From an uncultured Spirochaetaceae bacterium (GTDB taxonomy: Bacteria > Spirochaetota > Spirochaetia > Sphaerochaetales > Sphaerochaetaceae): a DNA stretch of 64,000 nt. The position numbers and the translations under genes are program-made. Position 1 is the stretch's first letter; the number at the start of each line of letters is the position of its first letter. The stretch is from the NCBI GenBank assembly GCA_944389275.1, contig CALXLT010000019.1:1-64000 (forward strand), read 5' to 3'. This document shows positions 34,518 to 43,092 of this stretch, in pieces. The notes beneath the pieces were generated by a model that worked only from the letters and a program-made list of their open reading frames with translations, made no database searches and was not told the DNA's origin.

Positions 34518-36224
34518 GCGTACGTCGAATAGCCCGCAATCCGTGAGCTTGTATGAAGGTATGACAGGGAGGGCCATGAAGCAGAGCGTCATGAATGGAT
34601 CGATGTCCTTTCTTACGTGAAGCTCCTCATCCGCGCTTTTATGCATATCCTCAAGGCATCTCACGACCTCATCTGCCGTATCATCCGTCATCAATCCCGC
34701 TATCTCAAGCACATGCGTGCCAAGCTCCTTCCCATCCTTGAACATCGTTATGCCTCCGCCTATCGAGATAAGCTTCTCCACCGCAGCCGCCATGTCATCA
34801 TCGTTATCGCCGATCACGATGATATTGTGCGAATCATGGGCTATGGATGTAGCCACCGCGCCGTGCCTCATGCCATATCCCCGGATGAGCGCGACAGCGG
34901 CATTGCCTGTCCCGTGATGGCGTTCGATGACGGCAAGCTTGAGTATATCCTCAGCGCTGTCATGGATCCATTCGCCGTTCTTATCCCGCTTGATGAAGGC
35001 TTCTCCTGCTCCTGTCACAACGCCCCCGGGGATTATGTCGATGACACGCACATGGTCAGAGCCAGGACGGTATGAGAGCTTTTCCTTGGAAAAGTCCTTC
35101 ACATCCATGCGGCCTTTCACGTTCAACGGCTCCGTGTGCCTTGCCTTGGCTATTATCCTGCCGCCTTCCGCTGCTTTCTTCCCGTCTATGAATACCGCTT
35201 CCGGGACGATGCCGTCATTGATTGAGGAGGCTAGGAAGAAATCTGCCTTCTTTCCAGGCGCTATCGCCCCCCTGTCCTTCAGGCCATAGCACTCCGCGGC
35301 ATTGAGCGTTGCCGCGGCTATCGCCGTGAATGGATCCATGCCGTGCTGGATAGCAAGGGATACGCCATAGTTCACGGCGCCTTCCTCCTTTATCGTCTGC
35401 GGTTGCCTGTCATCGGTGCAGAACAGTATGCGCCTCCAGTTCCCCTCGTTCACTCCAGGCAGGAGCTGCAGGACGTTGCGGCATGCCGTTCCCTGGCGGA
35501 GCATCACGTACATTCCCTTGCGGACCTTCTCCTGAAGCTCTTCCGGAGTCTCGCATTCGTGGTCCGTGGTTATCCCTGCCGCGATATACCCATCAAGGCC
35601 CTGTCCTGTTATGGATGGCGCGTGCCCGTCTATGTTCTTCCCTGTGCGATATGCCTCCTCAAGCTTTGAGAGGACAGCATTGTCAGATGACGCGACGCCG
35701 GGATAGTTCATCATCTCCCCGAGCCCCAGCACGCGTGGGTGCTCTATGTATTTCCTCACATCCTCTGCCTCCAGCACAGCGCCCGCGTGTTCGAACGGGG
35801 TTGCGGGAACGCAGGAGGGGAACATAAGGAAGACAGATAGGGGGATGCCTTCCGAGGCCTTGAGCATGTACTCCATACCATCCAGCCCGCAGACGTTGCA
35901 GATCTCATGCGGGTCCGCTATCACCGTAGTCGTGCCGAACGGGACTACGGTATCGGAGAACTGCGCGGGTGAAAGGTGTGAGCTCTCGATATGGCAGTGG
36001 GCGTCGATGAGGCCCGGAATGAGGTACCTGCCTTTGGCGTCATACTCCTCCCTTGCCTTCCTCGCCCCGTCAAAGCCGATGATAATCCCATCCTTTATAT
36101 AGACATCCGCCTTGAAGGATGTCCTGGAGTATACATCGACTACCATCGCGTTCCTTATGGCCAGATCCGCATCCATCCGTCCCATAGCTGTCTCTATGAG
36201 GACATGAGCCTTGTCTTTCGTCAT
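34488..36224 (-). CDS. ade: Adenine deaminase
   Basis: 578-residue amidohydrolase that converts adenine to hypoxanthine and ammonia in purine salvage. Seen: LIPGLIDAHCHIESSHLSPAQF around 71-92 with the metal-binding H-x-H, FGTTTVIADPHEICNVCG near 101-118, ITTDHECETPEEL near 221, and FCTDDRQ near 271. A C-terminal domain (about 400-578) completes the family architecture. AGGAGGAGG stands before the ATG. A palindrome CCCATAACATGGG lies in its promoter region. An AzgA-type purine permease is encoded divergently beyond an IS remnant, a matching transport partner. Confidence 0.94.
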   Translation of the reverse strand: MTKDKAHVLIETAMGRMDADLAIRNAMVVDVYSRTSFKADVYIKDGIIIGFDGARKAREEYDAKGRYLIPGLIDAHCHIESSHLSPAQFSDTVVPFGTTTVIADPHEICNVCGLDGMEYMLKASEGIPLSVFLMFPSCVPATPFEHAGAVLEAEDVRKYIEHPRVLGLGEMMNYPGVASSDNAVLSKLEEAYRTGKNIDGHAPSITGQGLDGYIAAGITTDHECETPEELQEKVRKGMYVMLRQGTACRNVLQLLPGVNEGNWRRILFCTDDRQPQTIKEEGAVNYGVSLAIQHGMDPFTAIAAATLNAAECYGLKDRGAIAPGKKADFFLASSINDGIVPEAVFIDGKKAAEGGRIIAKARHTEPLNVKGRMDVKDFSKEKLSYRPGSDHVRVIDIIPGGVVTGAGEAFIKRDKNGEWIHDSAEDILKLAVIERHHGTGNAAVALIRGYGMRHGAVATSIAHDSHNIIVIGDNDDDMAAAVEKLISIGGGITMFKDGKELGTHVLEIAGLMTDDTADEVVRCLEDMHKSADEELHVRKDIDPFMTLCFMALPVIPSYKLTDCGLFDVRSFQFVDSAL

Positions 36225-36248
36225 ATATGCCTCCTCCTAATAATAAAT

Positions 36249-36261
36249 CCCATAACATGGG
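36249..36261. promoter_or_regulatory. Palindrome in the ade promoter region
   Basis: Seen: CCCAT, AAC, ATGGG, 25 bases upstream of the ade start. It has the form of a repressor site for purine control, but no regulator is visible and it could also be an insertion-sequence remnant. Confidence 0.25.
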
Positions 36262-36308
36262 GTCATAAACGATATAATTGATGGGACTGAGGACGACCTA
36301 TATCCTAA

Positions 36309-36761
36309 GCCAAGATTGAAAAGAGAGACAAAGCTCTCACAGATGCCCTTGTAGAGCATGAGAAGAAGGTGCATGCGAAGGAGCTGGAGATACTCCAGTC
36401 CATTCCAGGAGTCGGAGAGATAACCGCGGCTCTCTTCATGGCGGAGATTGAGGATATCTCCAGATTCGCAACCTACCAGAAGCTCATCGCATATATGGGT
36501 ACCGATCCTTCCATCTGCCAGTCCGGCGAGAGCTTCAGCAAGGGCCATATAACCAAGCACGGAAACAGGAGTCTTCGGAAGTATGTCTACATCATGGCCC
36601 AGAAATCCATCATCTGGTCTCCTTTCTTTCGTGCCTATTATGACAAGAAGAGAAATGAAGGTTTCAGCCACAGGAAGGCAATGATCGCCGTGATGAACAA
36701 ACTCACGAAGATCATTTTCACCCTCCTGACCAGAGGAGAAATGTACAAGGAACAATCCTGA
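36309..36761 (+). pseudogene. IS110-family transposase, C-terminal remnant
   Basis: About 150 codons remain. Open reading begins after a stop at 36306 and runs to 36761 with no convincing start of its own. Seen: LQSIPGVGEITAALFMAEIEDISRF (helix-hairpin-helix-like start of the Transposase_20 domain), AYMGTDPSICQSGES, ITKHGNRSLRKYVYIMA. These are the C-terminal half of IS110-type DEDD transposases. The N-terminal RuvC-like catalytic domain is gone, so it is inactive. It separates the divergent ade and purine permease genes. No terminal repeats could be drawn. Confidence 0.85.
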
Positions 36762-36854
36762 TTTGAATTCCTTTCTATTCCTCATTCTTTATAGTTGACT
36801 CCATATGCATTATACCCCAGAAATTCCTGAACATGATGACTGAGATTAATTGGT

Positions 36855-36883
36855 TTGCATCCTCTGAAAACTGCATTTATACT
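36855..36883 (+). promoter_or_regulatory. Promoter of the purine permease
   Basis: Seen: TTGCAT (36855-36860), 17-base spacer, TATACT (36878-36883). About 80 bases of leader follow, ending in AAGGAGGGG. No purine-riboswitch core could be matched in the leader. Confidence 0.6.
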
Positions 36884-36969
36884 GGATTTGGTTGGTTTGG
36901 TTGGGATAGCTCTCATTGTGACGCGTCCCTTATCGTCTTTGTTCAGCCTTTTGAAAAGGAGGGGTTGGA

Positions 36970-38340
36970 ATGAAAGATTTCTTCGGTCTGGATGAAAAGA
37001 AGACCAATGCAAGGACCGAGATCGTAGCAGGTCTTACGACATTCTTCACGATGGCATACATCATATTCGTCAATCCTAGTATGCTGAGTTCTACGGGAAT
37101 GAGCTTCGAGGGAGTATTCGTCGCGACCTGTCTCTCCGCAGCGATCGGAACGCTTATCATGGCGTTCTTCGCGAACGTGCCGTATGCGGTAGCGCCGGGA
37201 ATGGGACTTAATGCCCTATTCGCGTACACAGTCTGCCTTGCCGGTGGCTATTCCTGGAAGCAGGCCCTTGCGATGGTATTCATCTGCGGCCTCATAAACA
37301 TCGTCATAACGGTCACGAAGCTCAGGAAGGCGATAGTCAAGTCAATACCTGAAAGCCTGCAGAACGCCATAGGCGGCGGAATCGGGCTCTTCATAGCATA
37401 CCTCGGCCTGAACAATGCCGGCCTCATCTCCTTCACCGGAGCGTATCCAAGCGTCACGCCAGGTATGCAGCCATTCAATGCCCCGCACCTCGTGCTCGCG
37501 GTCCTTGGCCTGCTCATCATAGTGGTGCTCATGGTGATGAAGGTGAAGGGCGCGATCCTCATCGGCATCGTGGCCACGACAGTGATAGGCATCCCGATGG
37601 GAGTGACGCAGCTTCCGGCATCCATATTCTCGGATTCCGGGACATGGACAGGATTCAAGGATGTAGCATTCTCGTTCTTCGGCGGAGATGGCTTCGTGTC
37701 GCTCTTCTCCGATGTCTCCAAGATACCGTTCGTCATCGTGACGATCTTCTCGATGTGCCTTTCCGATACGTTCGACTCGATCGGCACATTCATCGGAACA
37801 GGACGCAAGAGCGGCATCTTCGATAAGGAAGATGAGAAGGCCCTTGAGGGAAGCGGATTCAAGAGCCGCCTTGACAAGGCCCTTGTCGCGGATAGCTTCG
37901 CGACAAGCATCGGCGCCCTTCTCGGAACATCGAACGCGACTACGTATGTCGAGAGCTCGGCAGGCATCGCCGCCGGCGGACGCACAGGACTCACAAGCCT
38001 CACGACGGCTGTCATGTTCCTGCTCTGCCTCCCGTTCGCAGGCCTTATAGGAATGGTTCCATCAGCCGCGACTTCCCCGGCTCTCATCGTCGTCGGAATA
38101 CTCATGGTTGAGCCGTTCGCGAAGATTGACTGGTCCGATCTCACGGATGCCGTGCCCGCGTTCTTCACCGTTGCCATCATGAGCTTCACATACGGCATCA
38201 CGAATGGTATCGCGGCGGGATTCATCATGTACTGCTTGACGAAGATTTGCACTAAGAAAGCCAATGAGATACATCCTATCATCGCTGTCGCCTCAGTGCT
38301 CTTCATCATCGATTTCGTGCTCAAGGCAATCGGCGTCTGA
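36970..38340 (+). CDS. NCS2/AzgA-type purine (adenine/guanine/hypoxanthine) permease
   Basis: 456-residue membrane transporter with about 12-14 helices. Seen: the AzgA-branch opening RTEIVAGLTTFFTMAYIIFVNPSML, NVPYAVAPGMGLNALFAYTV (binding-site segment with PGMGLNA), FSMCLSDTFDSIGTFIGTGRK, and TSNATTYVESSAGIAAGGRTGLTS. These fit proton-coupled uptake of adenine, guanine or hypoxanthine. AAGGAGGGG supports the start. The divergent adenine deaminase gene would use imported adenine. A strong terminator follows. Confidence 0.92.
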   Translation: MKDFFGLDEKKTNARTEIVAGLTTFFTMAYIIFVNPSMLSSTGMSFEGVFVATCLSAAIGTLIMAFFANVPYAVAPGMGLNALFAYTVCLAGGYSWKQALAMVFICGLINIVITVTKLRKAIVKSIPESLQNAIGGGIGLFIAYLGLNNAGLISFTGAYPSVTPGMQPFNAPHLVLAVLGLLIIVVLMVMKVKGAILIGIVATTVIGIPMGVTQLPASIFSDSGTWTGFKDVAFSFFGGDGFVSLFSDVSKIPFVIVTIFSMCLSDTFDSIGTFIGTGRKSGIFDKEDEKALEGSGFKSRLDKALVADSFATSIGALLGTSNATTYVESSAGIAAGGRTGLTSLTTAVMFLLCLPFAGLIGMVPSAATSPALIVVGILMVEPFAKIDWSDLTDAVPAFFTVAIMSFTYGITNGIAAGFIMYCLTKICTKKANEIHPIIAVASVLFIIDFVLKAIGV

Positions 38341-38360
38341 TAGCCTTTGGACAAGGAAGG

Positions 38361-38394
38361 AAAGGGCTGCGTCACCGCGGCCCTTTCTCTTTTG
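38361..38394 (+). terminator. Terminator after the purine permease
   Basis: Seen: AAAGGGCTGCG (38361-38371), loop TCAC, CGCGGCCCTTT (38376-38386), then CTCTTTT. An 11-pair stem with one G-T. Confidence 0.85.
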
Positions 38395-38406
38395 CCTTTT
38401 AATGGT

Positions 38407-38412
38407 TATCAT
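38407..38412 (+). promoter_or_regulatory. -10 box six bases before clpP
   Basis: Seen: TATCAT, six bases (CAAGGC), ATG at 38419. No Shine-Dalgarno sequence. Confidence 0.5.
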
Positions 38413-38418
38413 CAAGGC

Positions 38419-38988
38419 ATGGAAAACGAGAATAAGGAATACAGGCCTGATCCAAGCCTCAATGACAGGCTCCTGAAGAATCGCATAGTCATGATATCCG
38501 GAGAGATAAACAAGGACAGGGCGGATGAGTTCGCCCGCCAGATGCTTGTCCTGGACAGCGAGTCCTCCGATCCGATATACGTCTACATCAACAGCCCTGG
38601 CGGTGATGTCGATTCAGGCTTCGCGATCTACGATATGATCAGATTCGTGAAATCCCCGGTAACGGTAGTTGGAATGGGGCTCGTGGCGTCAGCCGCGGCT
38701 CTCATCTTCCTTTCCGTGCCTGCGGAGAGAAGGGTAGGCTTCCCTAACTCCACCTATCTTATCCACCAGCCGCTCTCGCAGCTGAAGGGCGTTGCCATCG
38801 ATGTCGCGATATACGCTGACAAGATCGAGGCGCTGAGGCATAAGCTTGACCAGGTGATAGCCGAGGCGACGGGCAAGAGCCGTGATGAGGTCGAGAAGGA
38901 CACCGAGAGGGATTGCTGGATGAGCGCGGAGGAGGCTTTGTCCTATGGGCTTCTCTCGAGGATAGTCTCATCCAGGTCCGAGATCTGA
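38419..38988 (+). CDS. clpP: ATP-dependent Clp protease proteolytic subunit
   Basis: 189 residues from the ATG at 38419; the longer open frame would start inside the preceding terminator. Serine protease of the ClpP family: nucleophile Ser near 91 (GLVASAAA, where most ClpPs have ASMG/ASMA), His near 116 in LIHQPLS, Asp near 165 in TERDCWMSAEEALSYGLL. YVYINSPGGDVDSGFAIYD forms the substrate-binding strand. Unlike many genomes, clpX or tig is not adjacent. TATCAT lies six bases before the ATG, so the message is probably leaderless. Confidence 0.92.
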   Translation: MENENKEYRPDPSLNDRLLKNRIVMISGEINKDRADEFARQMLVLDSESSDPIYVYINSPGGDVDSGFAIYDMIRFVKSPVTVVGMGLVASAAALIFLSVPAERRVGFPNSTYLIHQPLSQLKGVAIDVAIYADKIEALRHKLDQVIAEATGKSRDEVEKDTERDCWMSAEEALSYGLLSRIVSSRSEI

Positions 38989-39024
38989 GTTGGACCGGAA
39001 CGGCACCTGAAGCGTATATATAGT

Positions 39025-39987
39025 ATGAAGCTTTGGGTGCTGCTGATAATAACTGCTATGCTTTCGTCATGCTCCCCAGACCCTGAGGAGCATGTCTTTT
39101 CTGTCGCCGCGTACAACGCGTACTGCCTCTTCGACGGCATAAGGGATGGCGATGAGTTCGAGGGATGGCGCAAGAGCGATGGATACACGGAGGCTGTCTA
39201 TGACAAGCGTGTGGACGACCTCGCTGTCCTTCTAGGCAAGTACGTGAGCGCGGATGTGATCATCCTTGAGGAGGTTGAGAGCGAGATAATCTTAAGGGAC
39301 CTCATAGATTCCGGGCTGAGGAAGAAAGGCTATTTTTATTATGGCCTGGCGACAACGGGGAATGAGGCAATATCCGTAGGCTTCCTTTCCAGGATAAGGC
39401 CCGACGCGGTGCGTATCCATTCATTCGATGGCGAGAGGCCCATGCTCGAGCTTGCCCTGACAGCCTCCGGGGAGAGGATCACCATATTCGGAGTGCACCT
39501 CAAGAGCAGGCTCGGCGGCGGATATGATGAGAGGGATGGGCAGCTCAGGCATCTTTCCTCGCTTATAGCGGCAAGGCAGGATTCCCTCGTGATCGTGGCA
39601 GGGGACTTCAATATCGACCCGAGGATGGAAGGGGAAGCTCTCTGCGAGTATCCCTGGTCATATTCCGAGAATGCCGTGATGCCTGTAAGCGGCGATCCCG
39701 GGCGGGTGCAGGGTGGTGTCCTCTACGCCCCTCTTCTTGACGATATGGTCACCCAGCCAGCTCCCGGGACATACTTCCATGAGGGATCCTGGTATATCTA
39801 TGACTCGATATTGACCGATTCCTCCGCTATTGACGGGACAGGCTTCGAGATTGAGGAGGCGAGGATCATAGCCGAGCCTCATATGCTGGATCTTCTCTCG
39901 CGTCCTCATGCCTTCGATCCATCCACCGGCAATGGTTACTCAGACCATCTTCCCGTCATCGCTTCTTTCCGCAAGGCCGTATTGTGA
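39025..39987 (+). CDS. Endonuclease/exonuclease/phosphatase-family lipoprotein
   Basis: 320 residues. A lipoprotein signal with lipobox LSSC (Cys near 16) points to membrane anchoring outside the cytoplasm. The rest is an EEP (DNase I-like) fold: FSVAAYNAYCLFD opening, DVIILEEVES (metal Glu), ITIFGVHLKSR, VIVAGDFNIDP and YSDHLPVIASF with catalytic His. Such proteins are metal-dependent nucleases or phosphodiesterases; the substrate is unknown. A TATATA about four bases before the ATG hints at a leaderless start. The stop at 39987 lies just before the next gene's -10. Confidence 0.82.
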   Translation: MKLWVLLIITAMLSSCSPDPEEHVFSVAAYNAYCLFDGIRDGDEFEGWRKSDGYTEAVYDKRVDDLAVLLGKYVSADVIILEEVESEIILRDLIDSGLRKKGYFYYGLATTGNEAISVGFLSRIRPDAVRIHSFDGERPMLELALTASGERITIFGVHLKSRLGGGYDERDGQLRHLSSLIAARQDSLVIVAGDFNIDPRMEGEALCEYPWSYSENAVMPVSGDPGRVQGGVLYAPLLDDMVTQPAPGTYFHEGSWYIYDSILTDSSAIDGTGFEIEEARIIAEPHMLDLLSRPHAFDPSTGNGYSDHLPVIASFRKAVL

Positions 39988-39988
39988 T

Positions 39989-39994
39989 TATGAT
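39989..39994 (+). promoter_or_regulatory. -10 box six bases before the Ogg-type glycosylase start
   Basis: Seen: TATGAT, six bases (AGGGCC), ATG at 40001. TTTCCG 17 bases upstream is a weak -35. Confidence 0.5.
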
Positions 39995-40000
39995 AGGGCC

Positions 40001-40741
40001 ATGGAAGAGAATCTCAGGGAAATACTTCTTGGCGGGCAGTCATTCAGCTGGAGAGACGAGGGGGACGGGGTGTTCTCCGCAGTCCTCAACGAGCGTGTCT
40101 ACAGGATAAGGAGCATCGCCGATGCCTCATCCGATCCGTTTCTCAGATCATACTTCGATATCGATTATGATTGGGAGAAGGCTAGGGAGGAGATCGCCGG
40201 CAAGGATGCCATACTGAGGGAGGCCGTGGAGAGCACCGGGCTCCTGAGGCTTCTGCATCAGGATCATTGGATAGCCACGATATCGTTCATACTATCGCAG
40301 AACAACAACATCAAGCGCATAACAGGACTTTATGACAGGCTATCGCGCCGCTTCGGCCATGAGGTGGAGCCTGGGTATTTCTCCTTCCCGACTCCAGAGG
40401 AGATGGCGGGGACGAGTGAGGAGGAGCTCAGAGGCCTCGGGGTCGGGTTCCGCGCGCCTTTCATCCTCGACGCGATTGATAAGCGCGGCGTGCTGGATGA
40501 GATCGATGGCCTTGGCTATGACGAGGCGGGGAAGCGTCTTATGACGATAAAGGGAATCGGGCCGAAGGTCGCTTCCTGCATACTTATCTTCTCCTATCAG
40601 AAGAGGGAAGGCTTCCCTCTTGATGTATGGATGAAGAAGGTCATGACTGAGTATTATCCGGATAAGGACCCATCATATTTCCATCCCCATGAGGCGCTCT
40701 CCCAGCAATATCTCTTCTCCTGGATCAGGAGCCGCGGCTGA
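40001..40741 (+). CDS. ogg: 8-oxoguanine DNA glycosylase, Ogg1-type
   Basis: 246 residues from ATG 40001. Helix-hairpin-helix glycosylase that removes oxidised guanine and can nick the strand. Seen: FILSQNNNIKRI, matching the SSNNNI region of eukaryotic OGG1; IKGIGPKVASCILIFS with the hairpin and candidate catalytic Lys (GPKVASC corresponds to Lys249 of human OGG1); and FPLDVWMKKV with the catalytic Asp. Closest in layout to the bacterial OGG1 branch known from clostridia rather than MutM. Lies 13 bases after the lipoprotein stop with its own -10. Confidence 0.85.
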   Translation: MEENLREILLGGQSFSWRDEGDGVFSAVLNERVYRIRSIADASSDPFLRSYFDIDYDWEKAREEIAGKDAILREAVESTGLLRLLHQDHWIATISFILSQNNNIKRITGLYDRLSRRFGHEVEPGYFSFPTPEEMAGTSEEELRGLGVGFRAPFILDAIDKRGVLDEIDGLGYDEAGKRLMTIKGIGPKVASCILIFSYQKREGFPLDVWMKKVMTEYYPDKDPSYFHPHEALSQQYLFSWIRSRG

Positions 40742-40744
40742 TAG

Positions 40745-40774
40745 TTGTTTTCCCGAATCGTTCTGCGTTACCCT
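40745..40774 (+). promoter_or_regulatory. Promoter of the GH43 gene, probably leaderless
   Basis: Seen: TTGTTT (40745-40750), 18-base spacer, TACCCT (40769-40774), six bases, ATG at 40781. Confidence 0.4.
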
Positions 40775-40780
40775 CGGGAT

Positions 40781-42292
40781 ATGTATTCCAATCCCGTTCT
40801 CTATGCAGATTACTCAGATCCCGATCCTATAAGGGTCGGCGATGATTACTATATGGTCGCATCCTCATTCACGTATGTCCCGGGAGTCCCTATCCTGCAC
40901 TCCAGGGACCTCGTGCATTGGGAGATCATAAACTACGCCCTCAGGAGGCTTCCTTTCGATAAGTACAGCGCTCCATCACATGGATCGGGAGCCTGGGCTC
41001 CTGCGATCAGGTATCATGAGGGCGAGTTCCTCATATTCATACCCTTTGTCGATGAGGGGATAATGGTCGCCCGCTCGCGGGATATCAGAGGGGAATTCGA
41101 GCTGAATATGCTCTCCTGTGAGATCGGCTGGATAGATCCCTGTCCGATATGGACGCCTGACGGGAAGGCCTATATGGTGTTCGCTTTCGCCAAGTCGCGG
41201 GCCGGCATAAACGATGTCCTGGCCCTAATCGAGATCGATCCTGAGTGCAGGAGGACCATCGGGGACTATTCCGTGATTTTCGACGGCTCCCTGATCGCTC
41301 CTATATCAGAAGGGCCTAAGATCTATATGCGCGATAGGTATTACTACATCCTCTTCCCAGCCGGCGGCGTTGAGAGGGGATGGCAATGCTGCATACGCAG
41401 CCGCAGCATCCATGGCCCCTATGAATACAGGGTGGTCATGCATCAGGGAAAGAGTCCTGTGACAGGGCCGCATCAGGGCGGATGGATAACGGCCCCCGAT
41501 GGCTCTGACTGGTTCATCCACTTCCAGGACGTGATAGAGCTTGGAAGGGTGATCCATCTGGAGCCGATGCGCTTCATGCCGGATGGCTGGCCGGTCATCG
41601 GCTCTGATGCTGACGGGGATGGAATAGGGGAGCCTGTGCCTCGCTGGAAGGAGCCCGTGGCGGACGCGCCGCATTACAGCATCCCCGTTTCCGATGAGTT
41701 CGATGGCCCCTCGCTGTCGCTCCAGTGGCAATGGCAGGCGAATCCCGATGCTTCCTTCTACTCGCTTTCGGAAAGGAAAGGGTACATCCGGATGCGATGC
41801 TGCAAAAATCCTCTCCGCGAGAATCTTCTCTGGTACGCTCCCAATGCCCTAACCGAGATCCCGCATGGGGATGAATTCACGATAGACGCGTCTCTGGAGC
41901 TCTGCGGAGACAAGGATGGTGATTTCGGCGGCATCGGTATCATCGGCCACAGGTATGGGTACATCGGCATATATTTCGAGAATGGCTCATACAGCATCAG
42001 GTCATATTACGGAAAGGTGAAGGAAAAGACCTTTGCCGGGCTGGCGGAGGAGGATCTTGTCCAGAAGGAGATCATCCCGGAAGGGAAGGCGTATCTCCGC
42101 ATCGAGGTCAGAAAGGACAGGAATTACTTCCTTTCCTATTCGCTTGATGGCGAGGATTATAGGATGATTGACCGAATATTCACCCTCGAGCGCGCGACCT
42201 GGACAGGCGCGAAGCCCATGCTCTGGGCTTCAAACAGGCTGAACGCCGAGAGCGAAGGCTATGCTGATTTCGATTACTTCAGGCTTTCCTAG
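40781..42292 (+). CDS. GH43-family beta-xylosidase/arabinofuranosidase-like enzyme
   Basis: 503 residues from ATG 40781. Five-bladed propeller of GH43 (about 1-300) with the three acidic residues in ADYSDPDPIRVGDDYYMVASSF (base), GWIDPCPIW (pKa modulator) and SEGPKIYMRDRYYYIL (acid). A C-terminal beta-sandwich (about 305-503), with SDEFDGPSLSLQWQWQANP near its start, is the GH43 C2 domain of xylosidases. No signal peptide, so it should act in the cytosol on imported xylo- or arabino-oligosaccharides. It fits the plant-polysaccharide lifestyle seen elsewhere in the window. Convergent with rex; the stops abut. Confidence 0.9.
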   Translation: MYSNPVLYADYSDPDPIRVGDDYYMVASSFTYVPGVPILHSRDLVHWEIINYALRRLPFDKYSAPSHGSGAWAPAIRYHEGEFLIFIPFVDEGIMVARSRDIRGEFELNMLSCEIGWIDPCPIWTPDGKAYMVFAFAKSRAGINDVLALIEIDPECRRTIGDYSVIFDGSLIAPISEGPKIYMRDRYYYILFPAGGVERGWQCCIRSRSIHGPYEYRVVMHQGKSPVTGPHQGGWITAPDGSDWFIHFQDVIELGRVIHLEPMRFMPDGWPVIGSDADGDGIGEPVPRWKEPVADAPHYSIPVSDEFDGPSLSLQWQWQANPDASFYSLSERKGYIRMRCCKNPLRENLLWYAPNALTEIPHGDEFTIDASLELCGDKDGDFGGIGIIGHRYGYIGIYFENGSYSIRSYYGKVKEKTFAGLAEEDLVQKEIIPEGKAYLRIEVRKDRNYFLSYSLDGEDYRMIDRIFTLERATWTGAKPMLWASNRLNAESEGYADFDYFRLS

Positions 42293-42934
42293 CTATTTCC
42301 GGGCCATCGGGAACTGGAGCTCGTAGAATATCTGCTCAAGCTCAAGGGCGATGTTTATGTTGTGTATGACGACCGGAGTCTCATCATCCTTGGCGGGACG
42401 AGGCTTGAGCGTGATCGGCGAGAAGTTAAGTATGCCGCGTATGCCTGCGTCGAAGAGCTTCTCCGCCGTATCCGCGGCAGCGGACTCCGGGACGGTTATT
42501 ATGGCGACCTTTATGCCAAGCGCGTTCACGATCTCGTCAAGCCTGGACATCGGATAGACCGGGACGGGGTTCGATGCGTCCGCGTATACTATCGGATCGG
42601 TGTCGAAGCCAGCCACGACCCTGATGCCGTCAGGCTCGAATCCGGAATAGTGCATGAGGGCCTTGCCGATCCTTCCGCAGCCGATGATGACGACATCCTG
42701 CTCATCGCCCTTGCCCAGTATGACGCTCAGCTTCCCGATCAGCTCCGTGATCTCATAGCCGCCCCTTTTCTGCCCATGGATCTCCAGAAGGGAGAAATCT
42801 TTTCTCACGACAGCAGCGGAAACGCCGGCGGCGTCCGCGAGATTGTGTGCGAAGACTTTCTCTAAACCTATTGAGCGAAGCCTATTAAGGGCACGATAGT
42901 ATCTTGTAATCCTTATGAGCATGTCACTATTCAT
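42293..42934 (-). CDS. rex: Redox-sensing transcriptional repressor Rex
   Basis: 213 residues. N-terminal winged helix (about 1-80: RITRYYRALNRL, VRKDFSLLEIHGQKRGGYEI) and a Rossmann domain that reads NADH/NAD+ (VVIIGCGRIGKALMHY near 81-96). Rex typically represses fermentation and hydrogenase genes until NADH rises. The hydrogenase operon starts 160 bases away on the other strand, a natural target. AAGGAAAT precedes the ATG. Confidence 0.94.
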   Translation of the reverse strand: MNSDMLIRITRYYRALNRLRSIGLEKVFAHNLADAAGVSAAVVRKDFSLLEIHGQKRGGYEITELIGKLSVILGKGDEQDVVIIGCGRIGKALMHYSGFEPDGIRVVAGFDTDPIVYADASNPVPVYPMSRLDEIVNALGIKVAIITVPESAAADTAEKLFDAGIRGILNFSPITLKPRPAKDDETPVVIHNINIALELEQIFYELQFPMARK

Positions 42935-42972
42935 GGCTATTTCCTTGATTTATGTGATATTGAGTACATTAA

Positions 42973-42990
42973 ATTGATTTTCATGTCAAT
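42973..42990. promoter_or_regulatory. Candidate Rex-type operator between rex and hydC
   Basis: Seen: inverted repeat ATTGA, eight bases, TCAAT. Published Rex sites have TTG and CAA ends at a two-base wider spacing, so the match is only partial. Confidence 0.3.
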
Positions 42991-43033
42991 AAACTATCGA
43001 TAATGTTCTGCTAATCTTCTGCATGTTCATTTC

Positions 43034-43062
43034 TTGCAAGATTCATCGGCATTGGATAGAAT
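43034..43062 (+). promoter_or_regulatory. Candidate promoter of the hydrogenase operon
   Basis: Seen: TTGCAA (43034-43039), 17-base spacer, TAGAAT (43057-43062), then AAGGAGGAG before the hydC ATG at 43093. Confidence 0.45.
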
Positions 43063-43092
43063 CCAATAGAATTACTTGATTAAGGAGGAGTT

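Noticed and set aside
36762..36969. A purine riboswitch upstream of the purine permease
   Set aside because: The conserved three-way-junction core could not be matched; only a promoter and ribosome-binding site were found.
36249..36969. A complete IS110 element
   Set aside because: Only the C-terminal half of the transposase is present, and no element ends or N-terminal catalytic domain are seen.
37248..38375. A 375-codon open frame on the minus strand
   Set aside because: It is antisense to the purine permease, whose motifs and ribosome-binding site are clear. Its translation has no family features.
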